Positions 26,795 to 35,822 of a stretch of DNA of 64,000 bases are shown piece after piece. This DNA comes from Streptomyces fulvoviolaceus (lineage in GTDB: Bacteria > Actinomycetota > Actinomycetes > Streptomycetales > Streptomycetaceae). The DNA lies in contig NZ_JOEY01000037.1 of the NCBI RefSeq assembly GCF_000718165.1, positions 65,218 through 129,217 of the forward strand, in the 5' to 3' direction. A model generated the notes under the pieces. That model saw nothing but the letters and a program-made list of their open reading frames with translations, had not been told where the DNA came from and did no database searches. Each line of letters starts with the position of its first letter. Within the stretch, counting starts at the first letter, position 1. The translations under genes and the position numbers were made by a program.

Positions 26795-27973
26795 TCACGA
26801 TCCCGTCTGCTCGTCGAGGACGTCGACCGTCCACGCGGTCGCGAAAGGAGGGAACCTGTTCTTGTCGGCGTGTGCCGCCATGCGGGCGTTCCGCGCCCGG
26901 GCCTCGGGCCCGTCCGGCAGGTGGTTCACCTCGCCCTGCCGGGTGGAACCGGCCTGCACGCTCGTGGCGGTCGAGAGCCGTCGGCGCGCGTACCGGTCGA
27001 GCGCGTCCGGTACCCCGGCCGACGTCGCCCCGGCGAGGACGTCGCCGAGCACGGCCGCGTCCATGATCGCCTGCGCCGCACCCTGGGCCAGGAACGGCAC
27101 CATCGCATGGGCACTGTCGCCCAGCAGCGTCACCCGGCCGACGTTCCACCGCGCGAGCGGGGCTCGGGTGTACATGCCGTAGCGGAGCATCTGTCCTGCT
27201 CGTTCGAGGACCTTGAGCACCCGGGAGTCCCACCCGTCGAACTCGCGCAGTTGCTCTCCCGGTTCCGCCAGAGCGGTCCAGGACTCCTGTGCCGCCTCCG
27301 CCTCGACCACGCCCACGACGTTGAGCAGTTCCCGACGCCGCACCCAGTAGTGCACGAAGTGCCGGCCAGGTCCGAGCCAGAGGGCCACATCCGGCAGGTC
27401 CAGGTCGGCCACCTCGTCGGCCGGGAGCAGCGCCCGGTAGGCCGCGGTTCTCGAGAAGACCGCCTCGTCCGCACCGAAGAGCCACTGGCGGGCCGCGGAC
27501 CGAATCCCGTCGGCGGCGACGACCAGCTCCGCACTCAGGCGTTCGCCGCTCGCCGTCGTCACGGACGCGGTCTCCTCGTCCTGGTCGATGCCCACGACAA
27601 CGGTGTCGAGGCGCACCGACTCGGGCGGTACCGCAGCGGTCAGGACCTGACGCAGATCGGCCCGGTGGAGCAGCAGATAGGGCGCCCCGAACTCCTCCTC
27701 GACCTCGCGGCCCATGGCGTAGCGGCAGATCTCGCTCCCGTCGGACCAGGTGCGGAAGCTCAGATGGTCGGGGCGGGCGGCCTGCGCGGCGACCGCGTCC
27801 AGCAGGTCGAGTCGGCGCAGCACGCGTGTCGCGTTGGGCGCGAGCTGGATCCCGGCACCGACCTCGGTGAACCGTGGCGTCTGCTCGAGGAGCGTGACCT
27901 CATGGCCGGCGCGGCGCAGGCTCAGTGCTGCGGCCAGTCCTCCGATGCCCGCTCCCACGACGATCGCTCTCAT
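26795..27973 (-). CDS. FAD-dependent monooxygenase (salicylate/3-hydroxybenzoate hydroxylase type)
   Basis: A 392-aa class A flavoprotein hydroxylase. FAD-binding VVGAGIGGLAAAL (residues 5-17), LVVAADGIRSAAR and LLGDSAHAMVPFLAQGAAQA are intact. AGIQLAPNATRVLRRL is typical of the salicylate/3-hydroxybenzoate-6-hydroxylase group. It would hydroxylate an aromatic acid with NAD(P)H and O2. The stop TGA overlaps a possible GTG start of the FHA gene, so the three genes down to 25180 probably form one coupled operon. Hydroxybenzoate degradation through gentisate and maleylpyruvate would join this enzyme to the mycothiol-dependent isomerase, but no gentisate dioxygenase is present here. Confidence 0.85.
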   Translation of the reverse strand: MRAIVVGAGIGGLAAALSLRRAGHEVTLLEQTPRFTEVGAGIQLAPNATRVLRRLDLLDAVAAQAARPDHLSFRTWSDGSEICRYAMGREVEEEFGAPYLLLHRADLRQVLTAAVPPESVRLDTVVVGIDQDEETASVTTASGERLSAELVVAADGIRSAARQWLFGADEAVFSRTAAYRALLPADEVADLDLPDVALWLGPGRHFVHYWVRRRELLNVVGVVEAEAAQESWTALAEPGEQLREFDGWDSRVLKVLERAGQMLRYGMYTRAPLARWNVGRVTLLGDSAHAMVPFLAQGAAQAIMDAAVLGDVLAGATSAGVPDALDRYARRRLSTATSVQAGSTRQGEVNHLPDGPEARARNARMAAHADKNRFPPFATAWTVDVLDEQTGS

Positions 27974-28068
27974 GGCAAGACCTCACTTCGACGGAGTCGC
28001 GCGCCCAAGTACCCGACCATCGGCCCGGGCAGGGTATCCAACGGAACTCCGGTGCCGTACGAGGCGTT

Positions 28069-28722
28069 TCAGCCGGGCAGGGACGCGATCTCACGTCGGC
28101 AGTACAGGAAGAGGTGGGGCTCGGCGAAGCCGTCCGGATGGTCCGGCCTGAAGACCACGCTCTGTTCGGACACGACCTCGAGACCCGCCCCGTTCGCGAC
28201 GGCCACGAGATCCTCGGCCGCGAAGCTGGTCGCCCGCACGGGCTGCCCCATGAAGACGGCCTCGAAGTCCTCCACGTCGAGGGGCACGGTGGCGAACACC
28301 AGGCTCCCTCCCGGCCGCAGGGCCCGCGCCAGCCGCCGCAGCAGCCCCGACTGGTCCGCGCGGGACATCTGCAGGAAGGAGAAGTACGCGCAGACGGTGT
28401 CGAACGAGCCTTCCTCCAGTGGTACTTCACGGATGTCGGCACAGCGGAAGGTGGCGTCGGGCACCTGCCGGGTGGCGAGTTCCACCATGACGGGGGAGAC
28501 GTCGACCCCCAGCACCTCATGGCCCGCCGCGGTGAGCGTCGAGGCCGTGGGCCGGCCCGTTCCGCTGCCGACGTCCAGGATCCGGCTGCCGGGCGCGAGC
28601 CGTCCGAGGAGCCAGTCCAGCGACGCCCGGTGCGCCTCGGAGCGGGCGAACGCCTTCTCGTAGGTGAGCCCCAGCGCGTCGAACACCGCTGCCGCCCGCT
28701 GCCCGTGATCTCCCTCGGCCAC
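28069..28722 (-). CDS. Class I SAM-dependent methyltransferase
   Basis: The 217-aa protein has the Rossmann-like motif I ILDVGSGTGRPTAS, motif II VLGVDVSPVMVELA and the post-motif LRPGGSLVFATVPLD. It is the common Methyltransf_11/25 type for small molecules. GTG 28722 has GGGGGAGG upstream and fixes the start. The gene is followed by the monooxygenase operon after 95 bases and might share a promoter with it. Substrate unknown. Confidence 0.85.
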   Translation of the reverse strand: MAEGDHGQRAAAVFDALGLTYEKAFARSEAHRASLDWLLGRLAPGSRILDVGSGTGRPTASTLTAAGHEVLGVDVSPVMVELATRQVPDATFRCADIREVPLEEGSFDTVCAYFSFLQMSRADQSGLLRRLARALRPGGSLVFATVPLDVEDFEAVFMGQPVRATSFAAEDLVAVANGAGLEVVSEQSVVFRPDHPDGFAEPHLFLYCRREIASLPG

Positions 28723-28849
28723 GACGCGCCTCCCCCTGTGGTGGTGTGGTGCCCGGCATCGTCGCATCCCGGTGCGCGGCCCACAACGGCGTATGCCCGA
28801 CGGCGGCGTCGCTTGCGGGTGAAAGCCGAGGCAGGGCAGGGTTCGGCAG

Positions 28850-29302
28850 GTGGCCACTTTGCTGATCGTGCATCACACGCCCTCGCCCAACTGCCAGGCG
28901 ATGTTCGAAGCCGTCGTCTCCGGTGCGACGGCGCCGGAGATCGAGGACGTCCGGGTCGTACGGCGGGCGGCCTTGTCCGCGACGGCGTCGGACGTGCTCG
29001 CCGCGGACGGATTCCTGCTGGGCACTCCGGCGAACCTCGGCTACATGTCCGGTGCCCTCAAGCACTTCTTCGACCAGGTCTACTACCCCTGCCTCGACGC
29101 GACACGCGGCCGCCCGTTCGGCTTCTACGTGCACGGCGGCAACGACGTGACGGGCGCCGTGCGCGGCATCGAGTCGATCACCACGGGCCTCGGCTGGCGC
29201 CGTACGGCCGAGCCGGTGACCGTCACCGGCGAGCCCGGCAAGGCCGACATCGAGGCGTGCTGGGAGCTGGGCGCGACGGTCGCGGCAGGGCTGACGGACT
29301 GA
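28850..29302 (+). CDS. Flavodoxin/NAD(P)H-dependent FMN reductase-like protein
   Basis: A 150-aa flavodoxin-fold protein. LLIVHHTPSPNCQAMFEAV is the phosphate-binding loop for FMN, LLGTPANLGYMSGALKHFFD the second FMN loop, typical of the WrbA-like/NADPH-dependent FMN reductase branch. It probably binds FMN and reduces quinone-like compounds. GTG 28850 follows TTCGGCAG, a weak site. The gene is divergent from the methyltransferase gene. Confidence 0.8.
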   Translation: MATLLIVHHTPSPNCQAMFEAVVSGATAPEIEDVRVVRRAALSATASDVLAADGFLLGTPANLGYMSGALKHFFDQVYYPCLDATRGRPFGFYVHGGNDVTGAVRGIESITTGLGWRRTAEPVTVTGEPGKADIEACWELGATVAAGLTD

Positions 29303-29329
29303 CGCCTCACCTGACGTCCCACCGCAGCC

Positions 29330-30019
29330 TCAGCCGGCCTCCGTCGGCCCTCCCGGGGTGATCAGCCCGGTCTCGTAGGCGAGAACGACCGCCTGGACGC
29401 GGTCGCGGAGCTCCAGCTTCGACAGAATGCGGCCGATGTGCGTCTTGACCGTGGTCGGGCTGAGGAACAAACGGTCCGCGAGTTCGGCGTTGCTCAGTCC
29501 CGTCGCGAGCAGCCGGAGCACTTCGAGTTCGCGCGGGGTCAGCCCGGACAGATCGCGGGGCAGGGCGGCCGTCCGTGCCTCCTCGCGGTGGGCGAAGCGC
29601 TCAATGAGCCGGCGGGTGATCGTGGGCGCGAGCAGGGCGTCCCCGGACTGCACCAGCCGTACGGCGGCCACCAGATGCTCGGGGGTGACGTCCTTGAGCA
29701 GGAAGCCGCTGGCTCCGGCGGTGAGCGCGGCGTAGACGTAGTGGTCGAGGTCGTACGTGGTGAGGATGATGACGCGGGTGCCGTCCGCCCGGTCGTCGGC
29801 GAGGATCCGTCTGGTGGCCTCGATGCCGTCCATCGTCGGCATCCGGATGTCCATGAGGACGACGTCGGGCCGGGTGCGCCGCACCGCGGCGACCGCCTCG
29901 GCCCCGTCGGCGGCCTCGGCCGTCACCTCGATGCCGTCCGCGGCGAGGATCATCGAGAACCCGGTCCGTACGAGGGCCTGGTCGTCGGCGATGACGGCGC
30001 GCAGCGCGTCCCGGTTCAC
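29330..30019 (-). CDS. LuxR (NarL)-family response regulator
   Basis: A 229-aa two-component response regulator. The receiver domain has the acidic pair ADDQ and the phospho-acceptor Asp57 in VVLMDIRMP, then a Thr/Ser and Lys switch (IILTTYDL, LLKDVTPE). The C-terminal LuxR HTH is LTPRELEVLRLLATGLSNAE and SPTTVKTHIGRILSKL. GTG 30019 overlaps the TGA of the kinase gene as GTGA, so the two are translationally coupled. The ABC transporter across the divergent promoter is the likely target. Confidence 0.95.
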   Translation of the reverse strand: MNRDALRAVIADDQALVRTGFSMILAADGIEVTAEAADGAEAVAAVRRTRPDVVLMDIRMPTMDGIEATRRILADDRADGTRVIILTTYDLDHYVYAALTAGASGFLLKDVTPEHLVAAVRLVQSGDALLAPTITRRLIERFAHREEARTAALPRDLSGLTPRELEVLRLLATGLSNAELADRLFLSPTTVKTHIGRILSKLELRDRVQAVVLAYETGLITPGGPTEAG

Positions 30020-31320
30020 GGCAGCCGCCGCGGGACTTCGGCCCTGATCCGGTAGCCGCCGGCCAGGGTCGGACCGGCCGTCAGTTCTCCGCCGTAGACC
30101 GCGAGCCGTTCGCGCAGCCCGATCAGCCCGCGGCCGTTGCCGTCCGTCGGCGGGGCTTCGCGGACGGCGCCGGTGTCGGTGACCTCGATCTGCAGCAGGT
30201 CACCGGAGTAGCCGATCACGACGGCGGCGTCGGCGCCGGGCGCGTGTTTGATCGTGTTGGTGAGGGCCTCCTGGACGACGCGGTACGCCGCGAGGTCGAC
30301 CCCGGGTGGCAGCGGGTCCGGGGGCAGCGACACCGTGACGCCGACCGCTGTCCCGGCGGCGCGCACCCGCTCGACCAGGGAGTCGAGCTGGGCCAGACCC
30401 GGCTGCGGCTCCAGGCCGTCGACGGGTGCGTCGAGGAGGCCGAGGTCCGGAGCGGCCAACAGGCCCATCACATGCCGCAGTTCGGCCATCGCGGCCCGGC
30501 CCCCGGCCTCGACCGCCAACAGCGCCTCCTTCGACCGCTCCGGCGCCGCGTCCATCACCTTGCGGGCCGCCCCCGCCTGGATGACCATCACGCTCACATT
30601 GTGGGTCACGACGTCGTGCAACTCGGCCGCGATCCGCGCCCGTTCCTCCTCCACGGCCCGGCGCATCGCCTCCTCCTGGGCCCGCTCCAACTCGGCGAAG
30701 CGGTCCCGGCTGGCCGCCAGTCTTCGCTGCCCGAAGCGGACGACGCTGGCCAGCACCCCGGCCACCAGCAGCACGAACGCGGGGCTCGACCACCCCGGCA
30801 GCACGGGGTCCGTCTCCCGGAAGGCGAGACCGGCCAGTACGGCGCCGACGACCAGGCCGGCCATCGCCCCCACCCGGTGACGGCTGTACATGACGGCGCT
30901 GTAGGCGCCGATGACGATGGTCAGCACGTTGATCCAGGAGGCGTCGTCGCCGATGGCCAGCGCCGCGACGAGTACCACCCCGAAGACGGCCAGCGGATAC
31001 CGGCGCCGGGCCACCAGCGGCAGCGCCGACAGCACGACGAGTGGCCAGGCGGGGGAGGACGGCTCCTCCTCGACCCACATACCCGGCTCGGGGGGCCGAG
31101 GCGGGACCGGCACTCCGTTCACGTACTCGACCTTCGGGCTGACCCGGACCGGCCCGTCGCCCGGGTAACGCGCCGCCACGATCAGCGCGACGGCCGTCAG
31201 CAGGACCGCCAGCACCACATCGACCCGCACCGACCGCCGCGACAGCGGGGCGCCCTTCGCCTCCGGCTGCAACGCGTAGCGCAGCTGCTGACGCCATCCG
31301 CGCCGGTCCTCCGTCTCCAT
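30016..31320 (-). CDS. Sensor histidine kinase (HisKA_3 type)
   Basis: The protein has 434 residues. About five membrane helices span residues 33-195, with only short external loops. The phospho-acceptor is His235 in AELHDVVTHNVSVMV. The ATPase domain has RVVQEALTNTIKHAPG (N box) and the GRGLIGLRER G box. This is the DesK-like, intramembrane-sensing architecture often paired with an ABC exporter for cell-envelope stress or antimicrobial peptides. No ribosome site is seen at ATG 31320; a perfect CCGCAC/GTGCGG palindrome ends directly before it. Confidence 0.93.
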   Translation of the reverse strand: METEDRRGWRQQLRYALQPEAKGAPLSRRSVRVDVVLAVLLTAVALIVAARYPGDGPVRVSPKVEYVNGVPVPPRPPEPGMWVEEEPSSPAWPLVVLSALPLVARRRYPLAVFGVVLVAALAIGDDASWINVLTIVIGAYSAVMYSRHRVGAMAGLVVGAVLAGLAFRETDPVLPGWSSPAFVLLVAGVLASVVRFGQRRLAASRDRFAELERAQEEAMRRAVEEERARIAAELHDVVTHNVSVMVIQAGAARKVMDAAPERSKEALLAVEAGGRAAMAELRHVMGLLAAPDLGLLDAPVDGLEPQPGLAQLDSLVERVRAAGTAVGVTVSLPPDPLPPGVDLAAYRVVQEALTNTIKHAPGADAAVVIGYSGDLLQIEVTDTGAVREAPPTDGNGRGLIGLRERLAVYGGELTAGPTLAGGYRIRAEVPRRLP

Positions 31321-31335
31321 CCGCACATTGTGCGG
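31321..31335. promoter_or_regulatory. Palindrome directly before the kinase start
   Basis: CCGCACATTGTGCGG is a 6-bp inverted repeat with a 3-base centre, touching the ATG of the kinase gene. On the minus strand it holds CACAAT six bases before the ATG, a possible -10 of a leaderless transcript, so a bound protein would block the kinase operon. Confidence 0.4.
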
Positions 31336-31540
31336 TCCCACCACCCGGCCGCGCGTCCGCCTGAACGGCCGACGCCCCGTCCTCCGGGCGTACTTCGCAG
31401 GGATGACCCCGCGGACGGGTCCTCCGTGCGAAGGGCCGCATGTCGGTGCCGCGGGCGACGCGCCCGAAGTGCCCCCGCCCGTACGTTCACCGGGCCCACA
31501 CAGGAACTGACCCCGACGACCGCGAGGACGGACCCCTCCC

Positions 31541-32233
31541 ATGACCCAAGTGATCGAACTGAAAGGCGTGGCCAAGCGCTACGACAGCGCCGACGCGCCC
31601 GCGCTCGGACCGATCGACCTCTCTGTCGCCCAGGGCGAGGCCCTCGCCGTGACCGGCCCCTCCGGCAGCGGCAAGTCCACACTGCTGAACCTCGTCGCCG
31701 GCCTCGACAAGCCGACCGAAGGCACCGTGACCGTCGCCGGCCAGGGGATCGACCGGCTGAGCGAGCACGCGCTGGCACGGTTCCGTCGCGAACGGATCGG
31801 CATGGTCTTCCAGTTCTTCAACCTTCTCGACGACCTCACCGTCGCCGACAACATCCAGCTGCCCGCCCAGCTGACCGGCACCGCGCGGCGCAAGGCGGCG
31901 GCCCGCGCCGGGGAGCTCATGGAAGTGCTGGGCATCCAGAAGCACGCCCGCGCCTACCCGGGCCGGCTCTCCGGCGGCGAACGCCAACGGGTCGCGGTCG
32001 CCCGGGCGTTGGTCAACCGGCCCGCGCTGCTGCTCGCCGACGAGCCGACCGGCGCGCTCGACAGCGCCTCGGGCCAGGACGTCAGGGAACTCCTGGTCGA
32101 CCTGCACCGGGGAGGGCAGACCATCGTGCTGGTCACCCACGACCTGGCACTGGCCGAGGCGTGCGCGAGCCGCACGATCCACCTGGTCGACGGCCACCTC
32201 GCCCTCGACTCGCCCGCGGAGGCGGTCCGATGA
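31541..32233 (+). CDS. ABC transporter ATP-binding protein (MacB/LolD type)
   Basis: A 230-aa ATPase. Walker A GPSGSGKST at residues 39-47, Q-loop VFQFFNLLDDLTV, signature LSGGERQRVAVARAL and Walker B LLLADEPTGALDS are complete. It belongs to the LolD/MacB branch that energises FtsX-type permeases. ATG 31541 has an in-frame upstream purine run. Its last codons overlap the permease start by four bases (ATGA), so the two are made together. Divergent from the sensor kinase gene, which likely controls it. Confidence 0.95.
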   Translation: MTQVIELKGVAKRYDSADAPALGPIDLSVAQGEALAVTGPSGSGKSTLLNLVAGLDKPTEGTVTVAGQGIDRLSEHALARFRRERIGMVFQFFNLLDDLTVADNIQLPAQLTGTARRKAAARAGELMEVLGIQKHARAYPGRLSGGERQRVAVARALVNRPALLLADEPTGALDSASGQDVRELLVDLHRGGQTIVLVTHDLALAEACASRTIHLVDGHLALDSPAEAVR

Positions 32234-34599
32234 GCAGGGCCGGTGCGCTCGGCAGGGTCGTCCGCTCCGGCGTGGGCCGACGACGGGTGCAGACCGTGGT
32301 GATCGCCGTAGCCGTGATGATGGCTGTGGCGGCGGCCGTGGTGGCCGGTTCGCTGATGGTCGCCGCGAACGCGCCCTTCGACCACGCCTTCGCCCAACAG
32401 AAAGGGGCCCACATCACCGCCGAGTACGACCCGGCGAAGGCGACCACGGCCCAACTCCGGGCCACCGGCCAACTGGAGGGCGTCACCGCGACCGCCGGGC
32501 CGTACCCCATCACGACGATCAGCCCGGTGGACGCGGAGGGCATGAAACCACCGGCCATGACCCTGGTCGGACGCCCCACCCCGCACGCCGACGTCGACGA
32601 TCTCGACCTGACGTCCGGCCGCTGGGCGACGAAGCCGGGCGAGGTCGTGCTCACCCCGCAGTTCGCCGGCCCCGCCTTCAAGCTCGGGACCACGCTGAAG
32701 ACTTCGGACGCCGCCGACGCCCGGACCCTCACGGTCGTCGGCATGGCGACCTCGGCCAGCAGGACCGCCGACGCCTGGGCGACCCCCGCCCAGGTGCGGG
32801 CGCTCGCCTCGAAGGACACCCCGGTCACCAGCCAGATGCTCTACCGCTTCGACTCCGCGGACACGAACGGCCAGATCGCCGCCGACCGCAAGAAGCTCAT
32901 TGCCGCCCTGCCGACCGGAGCGCTCCTGGGCACCACGTCCTACCTGGACACCAAGCGCGCCGCCGACTCCGGCGCGGCGCCGACCATCCCGTTCCTCATC
33001 GCGTTCGGTGTGCTCGGCATCGCGATGTCGGTGATCATCGTCGGCAGCGTGGTCAGCGGCGCGGTCGGCACCAGCCTGCGCAGGATCGGCATCCTCAAGG
33101 CCATCGGCTTCACCCCGCGCGAGGTCGTCCGCGCCTACGTCGCCCAGGCACTCATCCCCGCGGGCGCCGGCATCGCCCTGGGCGTCGTCCTCGGAAACCT
33201 GCTGGCCGTACCGCTCCTGGAGGACACCGAGCAGGCGTACGGCACCGCCTCGCTGACCGTGGCCTGGTGGGTGGACGTCGTCGTACCGGCCGCCGCCCTG
33301 CTCGTCGTGGGGATCGCGGCCCTGATCCCCGCGCTGCGGGCCGGGCGGCTGAGCACCATCGAGGCCATCGCGGTCGGCCGGGCGCCACGCACCGGCCGCG
33401 GCCAGTGGGCGCACCGCGCGGCGGGCCGGCTGCCACTGCCACGCGCGGTGACCTACGGCCTCGCCTCGCCCTTCGCCCACCCGGTCCGTACGGCCGCACT
33501 GCTGCTCGCGGTCGCCTTCGGCACCGTCGCGGCGACCTTCGCGGTGGGCCTGACCTCGTCCCTGAACGCGGTGGGCGCGGCACAGGATCCCGAGAACCGG
33601 GCGGCGGTCAGCGTGTTCACGGGCGCCGGACCGCACGTCTCACGCAACGGACCCGGCCCCGCGCCAGGTACGGCCGAGCCCGAGAAGGCCGACCCGGCAC
33701 GCGTGCGCGCCGCGATCGCCGCGCAGTCCGGCACGGCCTCGTACTACGGCAGGACCCAGGCGGAGGTCACCGTCGGCGGCGTCTCCGGCATCGCCCAGGC
33801 CACTCTCTACCAGGGCGACTCACGCTCCGGCGCCTACGAGATGATCTCCGGCCACTGGCTCACCGGCGCCGGACAGGTCGTGGTGCCCTCGAACTTCCTG
33901 GAGAAGACCGGCACCGAGATCGGCGACACGGTACGGGTGACCTATGAGAAGCACATGGCGACCCTGCGGATCGTCGGCGAGGCCTTCGCCGGCTCGGACG
34001 ACGAACTCGAGATCTACGCCGACATGGCCGACTTCCCGGGAGCCGAACCCTCGGTGTACCTCGTCGACGTGGAGTCGGGCGTCTCCGCCACCGAGTACGC
34101 CCAGAAACTCGCGGCGACCATACAGCCCCTGGGCGGTGACGCGAGCGCCAACTCCCCTTCGGAACAAGACAACTTCATCCTCATCCTGAACGCGATGGCG
34201 GCCCTCCTCACCCTCATGCTGGTCTCCGTGGCCGGTCTCGGCGTCCTCAACTCCGTCGTCCTCGACACCCGGGAGCGCGTCCACGACCTGGGTGTGTGCA
34301 AGGCGCTCGGGATGTCCCCGCGGCAGACCGTGAGCCTCGTCCTCGCCTCGGTGGCCGGCATCGGCGTACTCGGCGGCCTCGTCGGCGTCCCCGCCGGATA
34401 CGCGCTGCACGCCTACGTACTCCCGGTGATGGGACACGCGGCAGGCACCGATCTGCCCTCGTCCGTCCTCGACGTGTACGGCACCCCGCAGCTGCTCCTG
34501 CTGGGCCTGGCCGGAGTCGTCATCGCCCTGCTGGGTGCGATGCTCCCGGCGGGTTGGGCGGCCAAGGCCCGCACGGCCACGGCGCTGCGCACGGAGTAA
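32230..34599 (+). CDS. FtsX-family ABC transporter permease
   Basis: The 789-aa protein has an N-terminal membrane helix (VVIAVAVMMAVAAAVVAGSL), a large extracytoplasmic domain and two FtsX modules, near residues 260-370 and 650-785. The FtsX signatures RRIGILKAIGFTPREVV and HDLGVCKALGMSPRQTV are clear. With the ATPase this forms a type VII, BceAB/MacB-like mechanotransmission system. Known relatives remove or sense cell-wall antibiotics. Together with the two-component system across the promoter it looks like an envelope-stress detection and resistance unit; the drug is unknown. Confidence 0.93.
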   Translation: MSRAGALGRVVRSGVGRRRVQTVVIAVAVMMAVAAAVVAGSLMVAANAPFDHAFAQQKGAHITAEYDPAKATTAQLRATGQLEGVTATAGPYPITTISPVDAEGMKPPAMTLVGRPTPHADVDDLDLTSGRWATKPGEVVLTPQFAGPAFKLGTTLKTSDAADARTLTVVGMATSASRTADAWATPAQVRALASKDTPVTSQMLYRFDSADTNGQIAADRKKLIAALPTGALLGTTSYLDTKRAADSGAAPTIPFLIAFGVLGIAMSVIIVGSVVSGAVGTSLRRIGILKAIGFTPREVVRAYVAQALIPAGAGIALGVVLGNLLAVPLLEDTEQAYGTASLTVAWWVDVVVPAAALLVVGIAALIPALRAGRLSTIEAIAVGRAPRTGRGQWAHRAAGRLPLPRAVTYGLASPFAHPVRTAALLLAVAFGTVAATFAVGLTSSLNAVGAAQDPENRAAVSVFTGAGPHVSRNGPGPAPGTAEPEKADPARVRAAIAAQSGTASYYGRTQAEVTVGGVSGIAQATLYQGDSRSGAYEMISGHWLTGAGQVVVPSNFLEKTGTEIGDTVRVTYEKHMATLRIVGEAFAGSDDELEIYADMADFPGAEPSVYLVDVESGVSATEYAQKLAATIQPLGGDASANSPSEQDNFILILNAMAALLTLMLVSVAGLGVLNSVVLDTRERVHDLGVCKALGMSPRQTVSLVLASVAGIGVLGGLVGVPAGYALHAYVLPVMGHAAGTDLPSSVLDVYGTPQLLLLGLAGVVIALLGAMLPAGWAAKARTATALRTE

Positions 34600-34607
34600 C
34601 GACCATG

Positions 34608-34637
34608 CGGCGGCTGCCCCGGCCAGGGCAGCCGCCG
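34608..34637. terminator. 12-bp perfect hairpin between convergent genes
   Basis: CGGCGGCTGCCC and GGGCAGCCGCCG pair with a 6-base loop, between the permease stop (34599) and the AlaRS-like stop (34647). It can serve both strands. Confidence 0.75.
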
Positions 34638-34646
34638 TGGTGTGGG

Positions 34647-35822
34647 TCATCGGGAGCCGTGCAGACTGACGACCAGTTCGCGGGGCAGACCGTACGTGTC
34701 GTGCAGGTACTCGTAGTCCCGCTCGCTCAGCGGCCCCCGGTACTCCGTCCGGGACAGCAGCCGACGCCCCCGCTCCAGCAGCCTGTCGAACCGCTCCTCC
34801 TCTTCCAGGAGAACCTCGACGACGGAGTCCGTTCCGCAGGACAGCCGGAAGTGGTCCAGCGTGTGCTGCACGAGCTCCAGGGGCAGGTCGGACAGCGTGC
34901 GGGAGGGCTCGTCGCGCCGCAGGGAGGTCAGGACGCGGCGGACCAGCCGGCGCAGTACGTATCCGCGACCGGTGTTGGACGGCCGTACTCCGTCACCGAT
35001 GACGACGATGCCGGAGCGCAGGTGGTCGCAGACCAGACGCAGTGACGGTTCGTCCAGGTCCCACAGCGGCGGCAGGCACCGCATCCACGGTTCGAACAGG
35101 TCGGTGTCGTAGACCGAGTCCCGGCCCTGCAGCACGGTCACGAGGCGCTCCAGTCCCATGCCGGTGTCGATGCCGGGACGGTCCAGGGGGCGCAGGCTGC
35201 CGTCGTCCAGGCGGCGGTACCGCATGACGACGTGGTTCCAGATCTCCACCCAGCGCGGATCGGTTGTGGGCGTGCCGCGGGGCGGGGTGCCGGTGCCGCC
35301 GGTCCACACGAAGATCTCCGAATCGGGGCCGCACGGTCCGACGGGACCGTTGGACCACCAGTTCTCCTCCCGGGTGGGTTCCACGGGTACGCCCAACTCC
35401 TCCCAGGTGCGCAGTGATTCGAGATCGGGGCCGACCTGCTCGTCCCCGCCGAAGACCGTGACGTGGAGCCGCTGGTCAGGGATCCCGAAGCCGTCACGGA
35501 GCAACTCGTAGCCCCAGCGCAGGCTTTGGGAGTGGCTGTAGTCGCCCAGCGACCATGAGCCGAGCATCTCGAACACGGTGAGGTGGCTGGAGTCACCGAC
35601 CTCTTCGAGATCGGTGGTCCGCAGACAGCGCTGGACGTTCACCAGCCGCCGGCCCTGAGGATGAGGGCGGCCCTCCAGATACGGCGTGAGCGGGTGCATG
35701 CCCGAGGTCGTGAACAGCACCGGGTCCGAGGGCGGTGGCAGCAAGGTGCTTCCGGTGACGAGCCGGTGTCCGCGCTCGCGGTAGAAGTCGGTGAAGACGC
35801 GCACGGTCTGGTCCGTGTTCAT
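34647..35822 (-). CDS. Stand-alone alanyl-tRNA synthetase catalytic core
   Basis: A 391-aa protein that aligns with the first part of AlaRS: FTTSGMHPLTPYLEG, VGDSSHLTVFEMLGSWSLGD, GPCGPDSEIF, GIDTGMGLERLVTVLQG and GRGYVLRRLVRRVL. It ends after YEYLHDTYGLPRELV, exactly where full AlaRS continues into the editing domain, so the HxxxH editing site and C-Ala domain are missing. It can activate alanine, and perhaps glycine or serine, but cannot proofread. Full-length AlaRS is normally about 890 aa. ATG 35822 has GAAGGAAC. It could be an antibiotic-resistant second copy or supply aminoacyl groups to an unusual reaction; not decided. Confidence 0.85.
   Translation of the reverse strand: MNTDQTVRVFTDFYRERGHRLVTGSTLLPPPSDPVLFTTSGMHPLTPYLEGRPHPQGRRLVNVQRCLRTTDLEEVGDSSHLTVFEMLGSWSLGDYSHSQSLRWGYELLRDGFGIPDQRLHVTVFGGDEQVGPDLESLRTWEELGVPVEPTREENWWSNGPVGPCGPDSEIFVWTGGTGTPPRGTPTTDPRWVEIWNHVVMRYRRLDDGSLRPLDRPGIDTGMGLERLVTVLQGRDSVYDTDLFEPWMRCLPPLWDLDEPSLRLVCDHLRSGIVVIGDGVRPSNTGRGYVLRRLVRRVLTSLRRDEPSRTLSDLPLELVQHTLDHFRLSCGTDSVVEVLLEEEERFDRLLERGRRLLSRTEYRGPLSERDYEYLHDTYGLPRELVVSLHGSR

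Noticed and set aside
30244..32229. Very long plus-strand frame ahead of the permease
   Set aside because: It is antisense to the histidine kinase and out of frame with the ATPase; the ATGA overlap at 32230 marks the real permease start.
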